From assembly GCF_008298035.1 (NCBI RefSeq), contig NZ_CP042910.1:4045001-4109000 (forward strand): DNA of 64,000 bases. The letters are read 5' to 3'. Source of the DNA: Gimesia maris (GTDB lineage Bacteria > Planctomycetota > Planctomycetia > Planctomycetales > Planctomycetaceae). The notes below the pieces were generated by a model that had not been told where the DNA came from, did not search any database, and saw only the letters and a list, made by a program, of their open reading frames with translations. The position numbers were made by a program, and so were the translations under genes. The stretch's first letter is position 1. Every line of letters starts with the position of its first letter. Positions 51,892 through 62,474 of the stretch are shown piece by piece.

Positions 51892-53598
51892 TCACTTCAC
51901 TTCATTGCTTTGAGCAGAACGGTGACCTTTGATGTAATATTTTAAAATCTCCCAGCGTCTTATCACCCCCAGCATCCGATGAGGCTGCTCGCGGGAGACC
52001 ACCGGCAGGCAGTCATAGGAATCTTCACGGAATTTACTCCAGACACGAGCCAGGGAATCATCAGGGTAGACCACCGTTTCCAGATTATTCGCCAGGTCGG
52101 CAGCACGTACCAGGGAACCGATTTTCGGGTCAAACAGGGTATTACTCAAATCCTGATAACGAATCACTCCCACCACTTCCTCCTGGGGTCCTAAAACAGG
52201 AAATGTGTTATCGTGACTGTGTTCAATAAAAGAGATGACTTCATTAAACGTCGCTGTCTGCGCTATGCCTTTCACGTTCTTGCGATAGAGCTGTTCTACC
52301 AGAATCTGGTCCGGCGGCTGATCGATTTCTGAAAGCAGACCAAACGAGACCAGAAAACGCCGAATCATAGACTGAAATTCACTGATTGGATCACCGGCGG
52401 TATGGTGGATGGCGTTGATCAATGGAACTTCACCAGCCCGCAAAACGGACTGACGGATCATAATCGGACCGACAATCTCAAAGAACACAACGGAGCCTAA
52501 AATGATCGTCTGTAGATGTCCTCCCAGCACCGGGTCGCGACTGACGGCAATACCTGAAAGAGCAATCGCGGCACCCGCCTGGGCAAACAGGGTGGTTCCC
52601 AGCCACAGGGAGACTTCCGGTTCTTCCTTCCGCATTCGGGCGGGTACAAATATTCCGATATATTTACCCAGTAGACGGAACACAATATAACTGGTCCCGA
52701 TCAGCCCCGCATCGATGAACTGACTGGGTTTTAATTCTGCACCATGAATAATAAAAAACAGGACGCATAAAAAACCGGTCAAAGGATATAATTCGGCCTC
52801 GACTTTGGGAACCTCTTCCTCTGTCAAAGAGTTGGCGACCGTGAACCCCATCGCCAGAAACGTCAGCATATAAGGCATTCCGGTCGTACGGCATAATCCC
52901 AATGCGATCGCAATCAATGCGATGAACATAATCATTCGGCGGCTGCCTTTAATGATTGAACTGCCGTAGCTGATCATCAGACCGCCGAACACACCAATAA
53001 AGATCGAACCAAAAATGTCCAGCCCCAGATGTCCCAGCTGAGTAAATACCGAACTGGTCTGACTGTCTCCCTGAAAGAAATAGACGGCGACAAAGATAAT
53101 CTCGAAAGCGACAATGGAGACTAAATTATTCAGCGCGACCAGGATGCCTGTATATTCTGAAATCGAACCTTCCGACTGCATTTCTTTCAGAACCAGAATC
53201 GTGGTGGCAGGCGCAGTGGCAATCGCCATCGCTCCCAATAGAATCGCAGCGCTACCGGACTCACCTACCAGCAATAAGCCGATAAAGACGATAAAAAATG
53301 TTGCCAGGATTTCGCCTACCGAGAGTGGCAGAACGCGCCGAAACAATCGCTTCAGGCGCGAGAGCGTAAAATGATTCCCCAGACCAAATAAGACGAGCGC
53401 CATCGCCAGATCAGTCAGCGGTTTCAATTCCTCAAGATGCTTATGGGGGATCAAATCCAGCAGCGCAGGCCCCAGGATCACACCCATTAATAAATAGGCG
53501 GTTACTTTGGGAAGGCGAAACAGCTCTCCCAGTGTTCCTGACAGCAGACCGGCAGCCAGAAAGATTCCCAGTGTAAAGATAATGTGCCAAGAGCCCAT
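51892..53598 (-). CDS. CPA2-type cation/proton antiporter with CBS domains
   Basis: 568 residues. About 12 membrane helices over 1-390 (for example AAGLLSGTLGELFRLPKVTA, a family opening; SGSAAILLGAMAIATAPATT with the unwound helix). The C-terminal cytoplasmic part (about 430-560) holds a pair of CBS domains (VIRYQDLSNTLFDPKIG, CLPVVSREQPHRMLGVIRR), which usually bind adenine nucleotides and gate transport. It should exchange Na+ or K+ for H+ in the inner membrane. There is no TrkA domain. Confidence 0.88.
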   Translation of the reverse strand: MGSWHIIFTLGIFLAAGLLSGTLGELFRLPKVTAYLLMGVILGPALLDLIPHKHLEELKPLTDLAMALVLFGLGNHFTLSRLKRLFRRVLPLSVGEILATFFIVFIGLLLVGESGSAAILLGAMAIATAPATTILVLKEMQSEGSISEYTGILVALNNLVSIVAFEIIFVAVYFFQGDSQTSSVFTQLGHLGLDIFGSIFIGVFGGLMISYGSSIIKGSRRMIMFIALIAIALGLCRTTGMPYMLTFLAMGFTVANSLTEEEVPKVEAELYPLTGFLCVLFFIIHGAELKPSQFIDAGLIGTSYIVFRLLGKYIGIFVPARMRKEEPEVSLWLGTTLFAQAGAAIALSGIAVSRDPVLGGHLQTIILGSVVFFEIVGPIMIRQSVLRAGEVPLINAIHHTAGDPISEFQSMIRRFLVSFGLLSEIDQPPDQILVEQLYRKNVKGIAQTATFNEVISFIEHSHDNTFPVLGPQEEVVGVIRYQDLSNTLFDPKIGSLVRAADLANNLETVVYPDDSLARVWSKFREDSYDCLPVVSREQPHRMLGVIRRWEILKYYIKGHRSAQSNEVK

Positions 53599-53787
53599 TC
53601 GAACGTCCTGTTCTTGAGTAATCGATGACCAGATACGGGCCGATTATAGCAGATCAACACTCTCGGTCGATCCTCAGACTCTAATCCGCGCCATAAATAT
53701 TTGATTCTAAACTACTATGTGACAGTAAGTTCGAGCACCTGCTATAGCAACATTTCAGACCGGAAAGCAATCCTCCATTTTCAAAGT

Positions 53788-55266
53788 TCAGTCCAGGTTC
53801 ATCGTCACTGTTTTCAGTTCTGTATAACTGGCCAGTCCCGCGGCACCGAGTTCGCGTCCGATACCGCTGCGTTTAAATCCACCAAAGGGAGCAGCTGCGT
53901 CAAACACATCATAACAGTTTACCCAGACCGTCCCGGCTTTGATCTGACTGGCCATCAGGTGCGCCTTTTTCACATCACTGGTCCAGACAGCAGCAGCCAG
54001 ACCAAAATGAGTGTTATTCGCACGTGTAACAACCTCATCCACATTCTTGAAAGGCAGAATACTCAAAACCGGCCCGAAGATCTCATCAGTGGCAATCGAC
54101 ATTTCGTCGGTTACATGATCAAAGACCGTCGGCTCCACAAAATATCCTTTGGAACCAAAGCGGGATCCCCCCGTGACACACTTTGCCCCGGCATCGGTCC
54201 CTTTCTGAATATAACTCAGGATCTTGTCCATCTGGGCCCGATCCACCTGGGGTCCCTGTGTGGTTTCCGGATTCAGTGGATCCCCGAGTTTTCGGGCAGC
54301 CGCCTTCGCGACAATTTTTGCGACGAATTCTTCATGTACCGACTCTTCCACAAACAGTCGGCTCCCGGCACAGCAGCATTGTCCCTGATTGAAGAACAGA
54401 CCGAACTCCGCGCCGGCTACAGCTGCATCCAGATCACAGTCTGCGAATACAACATTCGGACTCTTGCCCCCCAGCTCGAATGTCAACCGCTTCAGCGTAG
54501 CAGCGGCATCGGCCATGATGTTTTTCGCGGTTGCATCTTCACCGGTAAATGCAATCTTATCGACATCCGGATGTTTCACCAGGGCAGCGCCTGCTGTAGG
54601 CCCGTAACCGGGAACAACATTAATCACGCCCGGTGGGATTCCAGCTTCCAGCGCAAGTTCCGCCAGTCGCAGACAGGATAACGGTGTCTGTTCTGCGGGT
54701 TTCATCACAATCGTACAACCCGCCGTCAACGCGGGTGCCCATTTCCACGCAACCATTAACAGCGGAAAATTCCAGGGAATGATCTGCCCCGCGACACCCA
54801 GTGGTTCGCGTCGCGTGTAACAGAAATGGTTACCACGAATGGGAATCGTGGTTCCTTCGATTTTGTCAGCCCAACCGGCGTAATAACGCAGACAGTCAAT
54901 CACCAGTGGCAAATCAGCAGCACGGCTGTCACGGATCGGCTTCCCGTTATCAAGCGATTCCAGAGCCGCCAGTTCTTCGATGTTTTCTTCAATCAGATCA
55001 GCCAGTCGATAGATCAGTCGACCGCGATCGCGCGCATCCATTTTGGACCAGGGACCCGATTCAAAAGCTTTGCGGGCAGCCTTCACTGCCAGGTCAATAT
55101 CGGCAGCGTCCCCTTCAGCCACTTCGGCGATAACTTCTTCTGTCGCAGGATTAATCGTTGCGAAAGTTTTACCACTGATGGCATCCACCCACTTTCCATC
55201 AATCAGCAGTTGGGTCTGTCGAATCTGTGGGGTGTTGGCTACGGTATCAAGAATCTCTGTCGCCAT
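53788..55266 (-). CDS. Aldehyde dehydrogenase (NAD-dependent, class 1/2 type)
   Basis: 492 residues, standard length. NAD-binding and catalytic domains with [19 protein letters not shown], catalytic Glu in [14 protein letters not shown], catalytic Cys in [13 protein letters not shown], and the closing [15 protein letters not shown]. It oxidises aldehydes to acids in the cytoplasm; closest in style to betaine/retinal-type ALDHs. Alone on its strand, with hairpin repeat F behind its start. Confidence 0.95.
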   Translation of the reverse strand: MATEILDTVANTPQIRQTQLLIDGKWVDAISGKTFATINPATEEVIAEVAEGDAADIDLAVKAARKAFESGPWSKMDARDRGRLIYRLADLIEENIEELAALESLDNGKPIRDSRAADLPLVIDCLRYYAGWADKIEGTTIPIRGNHFCYTRREPLGVAGQIIPWNFPLLMVAWKWAPALTAGCTIVMKPAEQTPLSCLRLAELALEAGIPPGVINVVPGYGPTAGAALVKHPDVDKIAFTGEDATAKNIMADAAATLKRLTFELGGKSPNVVFADCDLDAAVAGAEFGLFFNQGQCCCAGSRLFVEESVHEEFVAKIVAKAAARKLGDPLNPETTQGPQVDRAQMDKILSYIQKGTDAGAKCVTGGSRFGSKGYFVEPTVFDHVTDEMSIATDEIFGPVLSILPFKNVDEVVTRANNTHFGLAAAVWTSDVKKAHLMASQIKAGTVWVNCYDVFDAAAPFGGFKRSGIGRELGAAGLASYTELKTVTMNLD

Positions 55267-55350
55267 GACTGAATCTCCTGAGAATATGTTGAGCGTTTAA
55301 ATTCATCAGGACGGAATTAGCTGTCCTGCGAAGGCTGGATACTGCCTTCT

Positions 55351-55442
55351 GGATCGCATCACAATTAACCACAGCATCTCTCAAACTAATTCACTCGGTT
55401 TAATTAGCTCTGGAGACGCTACAGTAAAACTGGACACAGTCT
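55351..55442 (+). repeat. 92-bp hairpin repeat, copy F
   Basis: Starts GGATCGCATCACAATTAACC and ends GGACACAGTCT. The right arm GGAGACGCTACAGTAAAACT is well kept, the left arm less so (ACAGCATCTC). It lies in the 401-base gap between the aldehyde dehydrogenase and the ketosynthase-like gene; the rest of that gap holds nothing I can name. Confidence 0.8.
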
Positions 55443-55667
55443 TGAACGTTCATTCTGATTAAATTGAATCAGGTTCTCAAGAGGGATGTACTCATGCGCG
55501 TAAAAAAGCCTGAGAACAGGCTAGAATGATGCCACGGGGATTCAATACCAGCTTACGCCTGAAAGATTACATTTCGCATAAGCGAGGCCAACGACATTAT
55601 CTTCAGGACATCTTTGAAGAGTCCTCGCAAGAGAGTCGCTACGGTGAAAGAGATTCACTCTTAACTC

Positions 55668-56957
55668 TTAAATGGCCCGCAGGATAGCAGCAGCAGTTTG
55701 ACCAAACGAGGTGCGGCTGACTGTCATGGCTGTGCGTTTTGACATCGGACGAACTTCACCATGAATGACATCCAGATTACATAAGGGATCGGGAGTTTCA
55801 TAATTTAAAGTTGCCGGAGTCGCACCATGTCGGAGTGAAAGAATACTCGCAGCCAGTTCGACAGCACCCGAACCAGCATCAAAATGACCGAAGTAGCTCT
55901 TGAGAGCCGTAATCGGAATTTTAATCGCATCATCACCAAACAGCCGATGGTATGCTCGAGCTTCGACCTGGTCATCGATTTTCGTACTCTTGCCATGGGC
56001 GTTAATATGACCAAGCTGATGAGGCATCAGATTGGCCTGACGCATCGCAGATTCAACAGCTCGCACCAGACCAGTATCACTTTCCTCATCGCTGTTGCTC
56101 AGGGACTTTCCATCACAGCCAGCTCCCAGACCAATCACTTCTGCATAAATTTCAGCACCGCGGCGAACAGCATGATCATAATTTTCGACCACAAAAGCAG
56201 CAGCTCCTTCGCCGAGGATCGTACCGTTGCGAAAACGGTCAAAGGGACGACAGGCCCGTTTGGGGTCTTCATCCCGTGAGAGCAGGTCAATCAGATTCTT
56301 GCGAGACAGATCAACGGGATTGATATTTGAAGTGCACGCTCCGACGACCATACAGTCGACGGCACCACGCTTGATCCACCGCATCGCTTCCGCTAACGCG
56401 AGTAACGCCGACGAATCCTGACTGGTAATTGTATTGTTCGGTCCCTGAGCATTGTGTTCAATGGAAATATGGCAGGCCGGCATGTTCGGCAGCTGGCGGA
56501 GCATCCACAGCGGAGTAATCTGCCCCATTGTATCTTCACCCCAGCGGGTGACTTCGAAGGAATTATCTTCTGCACATCGTTTGACAGCAGCCACTAGCTC
56601 ATCGGGAGTCGTGGGGATGTGTCCGGCACCAAAGGATACGCCAAACCGTTCCGGATCAACCACACCACGTTTGATTCCGGCATCTTTCACTGCGTCAGAA
56701 GCCGCGGAGACTCCTAACTGGATATCGCGCGACATGACTTTCAGAAATTTTTTGTTGTAGACATGCAGCTCGGGATGGAAGTCTTTGACTTCTCCTGCCA
56801 GCTTGGAAGGTAAATTTTCTGTGGGAATTGACGTGAGACGATCAATACCAGATTTACCCGAACATATGTTCTGCCAAAACGGTTCTATACCGATACCGAT
56901 TGGCGAAACAATACCAATTCCAGAAATTACAACGCGTGTCTGATTTGACCCAGCCAT
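55668..56957 (-). CDS. Beta-ketoacyl synthase-like protein without the nucleophilic Cys
   Basis: 429 residues, FabF-like thiolase fold. VVISGIGIVSPIG at the start; the two active-site His are present: His321 (INAHGKSTKIDDQ) and His358 (KSYFGHFDAGSGAVE). In the position of the catalytic Cys (usual A-C-S/T-S/T) the protein has SQDSSALLALAEA, Asp181. It therefore cannot condense in the normal way; it could be a decarboxylating or chain-length-type subunit, as in type II PKS, or a member of the large planctomycete KAS-like family. No acyl carrier protein gene is next to it. Confidence 0.85.
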   Translation of the reverse strand: MAGSNQTRVVISGIGIVSPIGIGIEPFWQNICSGKSGIDRLTSIPTENLPSKLAGEVKDFHPELHVYNKKFLKVMSRDIQLGVSAASDAVKDAGIKRGVVDPERFGVSFGAGHIPTTPDELVAAVKRCAEDNSFEVTRWGEDTMGQITPLWMLRQLPNMPACHISIEHNAQGPNNTITSQDSSALLALAEAMRWIKRGAVDCMVVGACTSNINPVDLSRKNLIDLLSRDEDPKRACRPFDRFRNGTILGEGAAAFVVENYDHAVRRGAEIYAEVIGLGAGCDGKSLSNSDEESDTGLVRAVESAMRQANLMPHQLGHINAHGKSTKIDDQVEARAYHRLFGDDAIKIPITALKSYFGHFDAGSGAVELAASILSLRHGATPATLNYETPDPLCNLDVIHGEVRPMSKRTAMTVSRTSFGQTAAAILRAI

Positions 56958-57551
56958 CTTAGCCTGACCCTCAATCTCCTACAGTAAGACAGCACAAATC
57001 CATTACCAGTGCTGCTTGAACTATAGTTATAAGATCTTTGAAACCCTCAGCTTAACACATCTGTGCTCAGTACTCTGGGAGTCACTTTTTCAGCTTCTAT
57101 GAGTTCCTTCTCTATCTATCTATATCGGAAAAAGCCTACCTGAAATCTGAGAGTGTTCTCAAACCCTTGAAATAAAACACATAAGCTCTAATGATTAAAC
57201 AAGTTATACAACGATAACCGTTTAGAGGCCCAGATGTCACCGGGGACAAGACATTGCTCCGGACTGAGCCCGCAGAGCTAAGGAAGGTGCTTTAAAAGCA
57301 AGGCGTGGTGAGAGTAATACTCCCATAATACAGGTTGGAAATCCTTTTCGCAGTTTCGAGTGAAATCAGTTCAGATCTACTAATATAATTGAGGTCCCCT
57401 TCAACTATATCTAGTATCTGAGTGATACCAATCGGCATGTATTACACACTTTGCCGTTCAGTTTGTCAAGCGATTTTCCAGAAAAGCTGATTTCTCTGCT
57501 ACTTCCGACTTAAAGTCACTGAACTCCCTGATCGGCAGACTCCCGATGGTT
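56958..57551. other. Intergenic region upstream of the ketosynthase-like gene
   Basis: 594 AT-rich bases between the KAS-like start and the RidA stop. A more GC-rich, structured-looking stretch at about 57228-57330 could be a leader or small RNA, but I match it to no known family and see no clear fold. Confidence 0.4.
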
Positions 57552-57995
57552 TCAGGACTCTTTGATCTCAAAAACCGCCTCAATCTCAACAGCAACCCCT
57601 GTGGGTAGTGCGGCGAAACCCAGGGCACTGCGGGCATGATAACCGTCTCCGCTTTTACCATACAGTTCATGAAACAGATCGGAAGCACCGTTAATCACCA
57701 GGTGCTGGTCTGTGAAATCGGGTGTCGAGTTCACGCATCCCAGCAGCTTCACGACCTTCAATCCATCCAGGGTGCCATGTTCATCGCGTACGGAGCGCAG
57801 AATCTTGATTGCACAATCACGGGCAGCTGCCTGACCTTCTTCCACAGATACATTTTCACCCAGTCGGCCTTTCTGATCGCTGACATGCCCTGATGTCAGC
57901 AGCTGATTACCGCTGCGAATACACAGTTTCAGATATCCTGGTTCAATCGGCTCAAAGACCAGACCTAATTCAGCCGCTTTTTGCTCAACAGACAT
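57552..57995 (-). CDS. RidA/YjgF-family protein
   Basis: About 147 residues from the ATG at 57995 (MSVEQKAAELGL); the upstream ATG at 58028 adds a non-conserved stretch. Family fold with LLTSGHVSDQKGRLGENVSV, VVKLLGCVNSTPDFTDQHLV and the closing RSALGFAALPTGVAVEIEAV, where the Arg would bind a carboxylate. RidA proteins hydrolyse reactive enamine/imine intermediates from amino-acid metabolism; this belongs to the YjgF-like subgroup often called 'RidA family protein'. A long inverted repeat (GTCCTCGT / ACGAGGAC, 58049-58093) lies upstream. Confidence 0.88.
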   Translation of the reverse strand: MSVEQKAAELGLVFEPIEPGYLKLCIRSGNQLLTSGHVSDQKGRLGENVSVEEGQAAARDCAIKILRSVRDEHGTLDGLKVVKLLGCVNSTPDFTDQHLVINGASDLFHELYGKSGDGYHARSALGFAALPTGVAVEIEAVFEIKES

Positions 57996-58178
57996 TCTCG
58001 ACTCCTTCAGATGCAAACAGTTTCTCAAACAACCAGACAGTGATTCACGTCCTCGTGACTACCGTTTATCACAGCAACCTTATTAACGAGGACGCCGCTA
58101 CGCTGACATTACGACGCATCTGTCAGCGAGGACAGAGCCAATGTAGAAGGATCCGGCGAAGATTACAATCCTGTGAGA

Positions 58179-58577
58179 TCAGGTATAAAACTGGAACTCA
58201 CCAGATGGGGCAAACGCATTCTGGAAATGCTGTATTTCCGGTTGCGACTGCCCTGCTCCCCAGACGATTGAGATGACATCAAACCGCGCCGGCTGCGAGA
58301 GCAGTTGCTGTTTTTTCAGAAACATACCCGCCAGACGGGTCAGTTGTTTCTGCTTCTGCAATGTCACCGCCTCAAAGGGCTGACCTTTTGCATCACTCTT
58401 GCGGGTTTTGACTTCGATAAAGACGACTGTCTCGCCATCAAGGGCAATCACATCGATTTCCCCCTGCTCTGTCCGGTATTGACGGGCAATGATCGAATAC
58501 CCCAGTCGCTTCAGAAAGCGAACTGCAGCGCGTTCACCTTTGTCTCCCAGTAATCGACTGAGCCATTTTCCAGCCAT
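58179..58577 (-). CDS. YraN family (UPF0102) nuclease-like protein
   Basis: 132 residues. DKGERAAVRFLKRLGYSI, then QGEIDVIALDGETVVFIEVKTR, the restriction-endonuclease-like D-x(n)-E-x-K core. Usual neighbour of the rpsP-trmD-rplS genes, as here. Function not settled; the fold resembles Holliday-junction resolvases. Confidence 0.93.
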   Translation of the reverse strand: MAGKWLSRLLGDKGERAAVRFLKRLGYSIIARQYRTEQGEIDVIALDGETVVFIEVKTRKSDAKGQPFEAVTLQKQKQLTRLAGMFLKKQQLLSQPARFDVISIVWGAGQSQPEIQHFQNAFAPSGEFQFYT

Positions 58578-58638
58578 ACGCGAACACCGTCAACCGGAGG
58601 GTGATGCTGCCCTTTGCAAGTACATCAGGCAGCTGATT

Positions 58639-58669
58639 CAGGAGCACTGAAACCAGCCCAGTGCTCCTG
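58639..58669 (-). terminator. Perfect hairpin after rplS
   Basis: CAGGAGCACTG pairs perfectly with CAGTGCTCCTG (11 pairs, 9-base loop), 15 bases after the rplS stop. There is no T-run; it may end or attenuate the ribosomal transcript before yraN. Confidence 0.55.
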
Positions 58670-58683
58670 CTACATTATCGATG

Positions 58684-59055
58684 TTACTCTGCGTCTGTGT
58701 TTTTGACTTTGGCACGACGTTCGACCAGACGAGTTGCCTTACCAACGCGATCACGCAGGTAGTACAACTTGGCGCGACGTACGCGACCGTGTCGTTTGAT
58801 TTCCAGCTTGGCGATTTTGGGGGAATTCACGGGAAAAATTCGTTCAACCCCTTCGCCGGCAACGATGCGACGGACCGTGAAGTTTTCACGTGTACCACCA
58901 CCGCGACGGGCGATAATCACGCCACTGAATATCTGGATGCGCTCTTTGTCACCTTCCTGGATTCGTGTGTGCACATCTACGGTATCGCCGATTTCAAACT
59001 GAAGTGGCTCTTCGCGAAGGCTGGACGCTTCTACTTTTTTCAATAATTCCTGCAT
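58684..59055 (-). CDS. rplS: 50S ribosomal protein L19
   Basis: 123 residues, typical length. FEIGDTVDVHTRIQEGDKER, FSGVIIARRGGGTRENFTVR and VRRAKLYYLRDRVGKATRL are the family signature. Sits at the 30S-50S interface. Follows trmD in the classic order rpsP-trmD-rplS, after 75 bases. Confidence 0.98.
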   Translation of the reverse strand: MQELLKKVEASSLREEPLQFEIGDTVDVHTRIQEGDKERIQIFSGVIIARRGGGTRENFTVRRIVAGEGVERIFPVNSPKIAKLEIKRHGRVRRAKLYYLRDRVGKATRLVERRAKVKNTDAE

Positions 59056-59130
59056 GACTCAAAGTCCTCTTGGTACGTTCTCCGGAGTCCCGACAAGGAC
59101 GCCTGAAATGCACTGTTTACAATATCTGGT

Positions 59131-59832
59131 TTAAGTTGAATTTGATTCCGATTCAGTCAACAGATCACTGCGTCGTTCACGAGTCCGCAACAGACTCTGC
59201 TCGTGACGCCAGCGGGCTATCTCCTGATGGTTTCCACTTAACAACACTTCCGGAACTTCCATTCCACGAAAGTTTTGAGGCCGCGTGTACTGTGGATATT
59301 CCAGCAGGCCCGACTCGGAAAACGAATCGTATTTGGCACTGCTTTCATCGCCCAGTACTCCCGGAATTAACCGGATCACAGTCTCAATAATCAACATGGC
59401 CGGCACTTCCCCTCCATTGGTAATGAAGTCACCTGCCGATATTTCCATTGGCTCAAGACCAATGCGGATTCGTTCGTCGAACCCTTCGTATCTTCCACAA
59501 AGTAAAGTCAGTTGCCGTTCTTTCGATAATTCCTGCGCCAGGCTTTGATTTAACGTCCGCCCCTGGGGGGTTAACATAATCAGTTTACCGGGCTCAGGAA
59601 CGACTTCCCGAACATGCTCTACACATTGAAATACTGTATCACAGCCAATCAGCATTCCCGGTCCACCGCCGTAGGGGCGGTCATCTACCGAGGCGTGTTT
59701 GTCTGTCGCCCAGTCTCGAAAATTCCAACGTTGAATCTCAACCAGTTGATTCCGGATCGCCCGCTTGAGCAGGCCCTGTTCCAGATAGCTGTCAAACAGT
59801 TCAGGAAACAAAGTCAGAATATCAAATCGCAT
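59131..59832 (-). CDS. trmD: tRNA (guanine-N1)-methyltransferase
   Basis: 233 residues. SPOUT trefoil-knot enzyme: [45 protein letters not shown], and the knot with [20 protein letters not shown]. Methylates G37 of tRNAs to prevent frameshifting. In the conserved ribosomal operon between rpsP (46 bases upstream) and rplS. Confidence 0.98.
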   Translation of the reverse strand: MRFDILTLFPELFDSYLEQGLLKRAIRNQLVEIQRWNFRDWATDKHASVDDRPYGGGPGMLIGCDTVFQCVEHVREVVPEPGKLIMLTPQGRTLNQSLAQELSKERQLTLLCGRYEGFDERIRIGLEPMEISAGDFITNGGEVPAMLIIETVIRLIPGVLGDESSAKYDSFSESGLLEYPQYTRPQNFRGMEVPEVLLSGNHQEIARWRHEQSLLRTRERRSDLLTESESNST

Positions 59833-59878
59833 AATGCTCTCTCAGAGCGTAACTGTCTCAAAACAACTCAGAACATTA

Positions 59879-60271
59879 CTATTCTGAGGGAGTTTCTTCG
59901 GCAGCAGCTTCTTCTGAACCGGCTTCGGTTGCTTCTGCTGATGCTTCTTCTGCTTCTGGTTCCGGCTCGGGAGCAGGTTCTTTTGGAGCAGTCAGAGGTG
60001 CAGGAGCAGCCGCTGTACCAAATTTGTTTTTCTTGACTTTCTTGATCAGAGTGGCCACATTTTCCGACGGCTTGGCACCCACTGACATCCAGTAGTCGAC
60101 GCGTTCCATGTTAATTTCAACGCGTTTTGACTTGTCGGCAACAGAAGTATCGTAGGTCCCGATTTCTTCAATTGCTTCTCCATCACGCTGCTTGCGTGAA
60201 TCCATTACACAAATACGATAGAAGGGGCGATGCTTACGTCCCATTCTTTTCATACGAATACGAACTGCCAC
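59879..60271 (-). CDS. rpsP: 30S ribosomal protein S16
   Basis: 130 residues. AVRIRMKRMGRKHRPFYRIC and YWMSVGAKPSENVATLIKK are the family signature. The core is about 85 residues; the rest is an Ala/Pro/Glu-rich acidic tail (PEPEPEAEEASAEATEAG), an extension seen in several phyla. Between ffh and trmD. Confidence 0.98.
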   Translation of the reverse strand: MAVRIRMKRMGRKHRPFYRICVMDSRKQRDGEAIEEIGTYDTSVADKSKRVEINMERVDYWMSVGAKPSENVATLIKKVKKNKFGTAAAPAPLTAPKEPAPEPEPEAEEASAEATEAGSEEAAAEETPSE

Positions 60272-60366
60272 TAATTTCTCCTTTAGGAAACAAACTCTTA
60301 TCTTATGGAAGATACAAAATATAGCGTTAGACGCTCAGTCAAAAACAGCAGGTACCGTCAGTCCGA

Positions 60367-61845
60367 CTAACGGTTTTTCTTTCGCTGCTTCTTCTTGTTT
60401 TTACGATCTTTTTTCTTTTTTTCTCGCAGCTTCAGAGGATCCCCCCCCCGTTTGCTGCGCTCTTTTTTCTTGTTCATGCCTCCCATCGGATCCATCATGG
60501 CACCCGAGGAAAGTTCTCGCATGGCTTTCATCTTGTCACGCATGCCCATGCCGGCCATCTTCTGCATCATGCCCGCCATGTTGTTGAAATCTTTAACCAG
60601 TCGACTGATATCCGAAGGATCAGATCCACTTCCTAACGCGATACGACGACGACGACTGTGATCGATCAGACCGGGATCTTCCCGTTCTGCCGGTGTCATC
60701 GAACTGATGATCGCGTCAATCCGCTTCATTTCCGAACCGGGATCGACATCCGGGTTCGTATCCATCAGGCCACCCATACCGGGAATCATTTTCATGATTT
60801 CCCGCATTGGCCCCATCTTGCGAATGGTTGCCATCTGCTTCTGGAAGTCATTCAGGCTGAACTTACCTGAAGCCATCCGGTTCTGCAGATCAGCGGCTTC
60901 TTCTTCATTAAACTGTTCCTGGGCTTTTTCCACCAGTGAGACGACATCGCCCATCCCCAGGATGCGGCCTGCCATCCGGTCCGGGTGGAACTGCTCCAGG
61001 CGGTCCAGCGCTTCGCCGACACCGATAAACTTGATCGGTACGCCGGTCACTTCTTTGACACTCAACGCAGCCCCGCCACGCGTGTCGCCGTCCAGCTTGG
61101 TCAGGATGACCCCATCCAGTTCCAGAGCATCATTGAATGCTTTTGCACTGTTGACCGCGTCCTGTCCTGTCATCGCATCACAGGCAAAAATCACCTGGTC
61201 AGGCTGGAGCTTGCGTTCAATCTGCTCCAGTTCTTTCATCAGGTCAGCGTCAACGTGCAGACGACCGGCGGTGTCCAGGATGACGGTGTCAACATTGCCC
61301 AGTTTCTTCGCCTGATTCAACCCGTTCTGGCAGACTTTTACCGCATTATTGCCATCCGGTGCTTCCGCATGGACGGGAACGTCGACCTGACCGGCAATCA
61401 CTTTCAACTGCTCAATCGCCGCGGGACGCTGCAAGTCGGCTGCAACCAGCATCGGCTTGCGACCCTGCTCTTTCAGCAGGCGGGCCAGCTTACCACAGGT
61501 GGTCGTTTTACCGCTCCCCTGCAGACCACACATCATAATGACGGTGATACCAGACGGTCTGTAAGCAAAACCAGGCTCGACAGGCCCCATCAGGTTGATC
61601 AGTTCCTGATGGACAATACCAACGATCTGCTCATCAGGTCGAACCGACTTGAGAACTTTTTCACCGACCGACTGCTCGGTAACCCGTTCAATAAAGCTGG
61701 TGGCAATTTCGTAATTAACGTCGGCTTCCAGTAAAGCCTGCCTGACTTCGCGCAACCCGTCCCTGATATTGCCTTCGGTGAGTTTCCCACCACGGGCAAG
61801 ACCGCTGAGTGCCGTTTTCAGATTGGACGTTAAACCTTCAAACAC
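60367..61845 (-). CDS. ffh: Signal recognition particle protein Ffh (SRP54)
   Basis: 492 residues. N domain, then GTPase: G1 [16 protein letters not shown]3 [10 protein letters not shown]4 [10 protein letters not shown]. The M domain is Met-rich ([20 protein letters not shown]) and ends in a very basic tail ([14 protein letters not shown]). It binds signal sequences and 4.5S RNA and delivers ribosomes to the membrane with FtsY. First gene of the ffh-rpsP-trmD-rplS run. Confidence 0.98.
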   Translation of the reverse strand: MFEGLTSNLKTALSGLARGGKLTEGNIRDGLREVRQALLEADVNYEIATSFIERVTEQSVGEKVLKSVRPDEQIVGIVHQELINLMGPVEPGFAYRPSGITVIMMCGLQGSGKTTTCGKLARLLKEQGRKPMLVAADLQRPAAIEQLKVIAGQVDVPVHAEAPDGNNAVKVCQNGLNQAKKLGNVDTVILDTAGRLHVDADLMKELEQIERKLQPDQVIFACDAMTGQDAVNSAKAFNDALELDGVILTKLDGDTRGGAALSVKEVTGVPIKFIGVGEALDRLEQFHPDRMAGRILGMGDVVSLVEKAQEQFNEEEAADLQNRMASGKFSLNDFQKQMATIRKMGPMREIMKMIPGMGGLMDTNPDVDPGSEMKRIDAIISSMTPAEREDPGLIDHSRRRRIALGSGSDPSDISRLVKDFNNMAGMMQKMAGMGMRDKMKAMRELSSGAMMDPMGGMNKKKERSKRGGDPLKLREKKKKDRKNKKKQRKKNR

Positions 61846-62474
61846 GTTAAAATACCAGACCGTTAGGGACTAAATCGAATTAATTTACTACCGGGGATGC
61901 CAGACAAATCTGCTTCACCGCAGCTCATTCATGACAGAACCTGAGCGCAAAACCGGAACCTAAGCCGAGCAACGACAGTGAGTTAAGGCATACCACCTGC
62001 TCTCCGTACGTTGTCAGTGTTCTCAAAGTTATGGTGAGGCAATAACTTGCATCAAGCCGTGGAGTTTAAAAGCTGACTGAACAATACACAACGGTTCCAG
62101 CACTTCTTTTTAAAATTCTTATCCCATTTGCTCTGCAAAATTCCTACAATCTAGTAGAGAAAGCGGACATACTTGCGATAATGGCATTATTCCAATCCCG
62201 GCAGGAACACAGGATTCTCTGGTTTAACTGTGATTTCCACTCTCCCGGCTGGAGATTTTTAGATTTGTCAGGCTCGGAAACCTTATATTTACTCCCTGTT
62301 TTGTGTAAGGTTTCTGATCACGTTTTCTAATCTGGCATTTCATGTGGTCATGAGTCCAGAAGAACCATGCCACTTCCAGCGTGTCATTGGGGAACACGCC
62401 GGTTTCCGTCCGCTTTCAAAGCCTGTTTTCCCCCTGTCATTGCCTATTACGAGTTGAACGAAATAAAGAAAAAG
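61846..62474. other. Divergent intergenic region between ffh and leuC
   Basis: 629 bases. It must hold the leftward promoter of the ffh-rpsP-trmD-rplS operon and the rightward promoter of leuCD. An open frame from 62367 joins leuC but does not look conserved. No leader peptide, T-box or hairpin that I would defend. Confidence 0.5.

Noticed and set aside
53701-54681. 326-codon open frame on the plus strand over the aldehyde dehydrogenase gene
   Set aside because: It is antisense to the catalytic domain of a full-length, conserved enzyme.
58049-58093. GTCCTCGT / ACGAGGAC inverted repeat between ridA and yraN as a regulatory site
   Set aside because: Eight paired bases with a 29-base loop, in a short gap, are not strong enough to call a separate feature.
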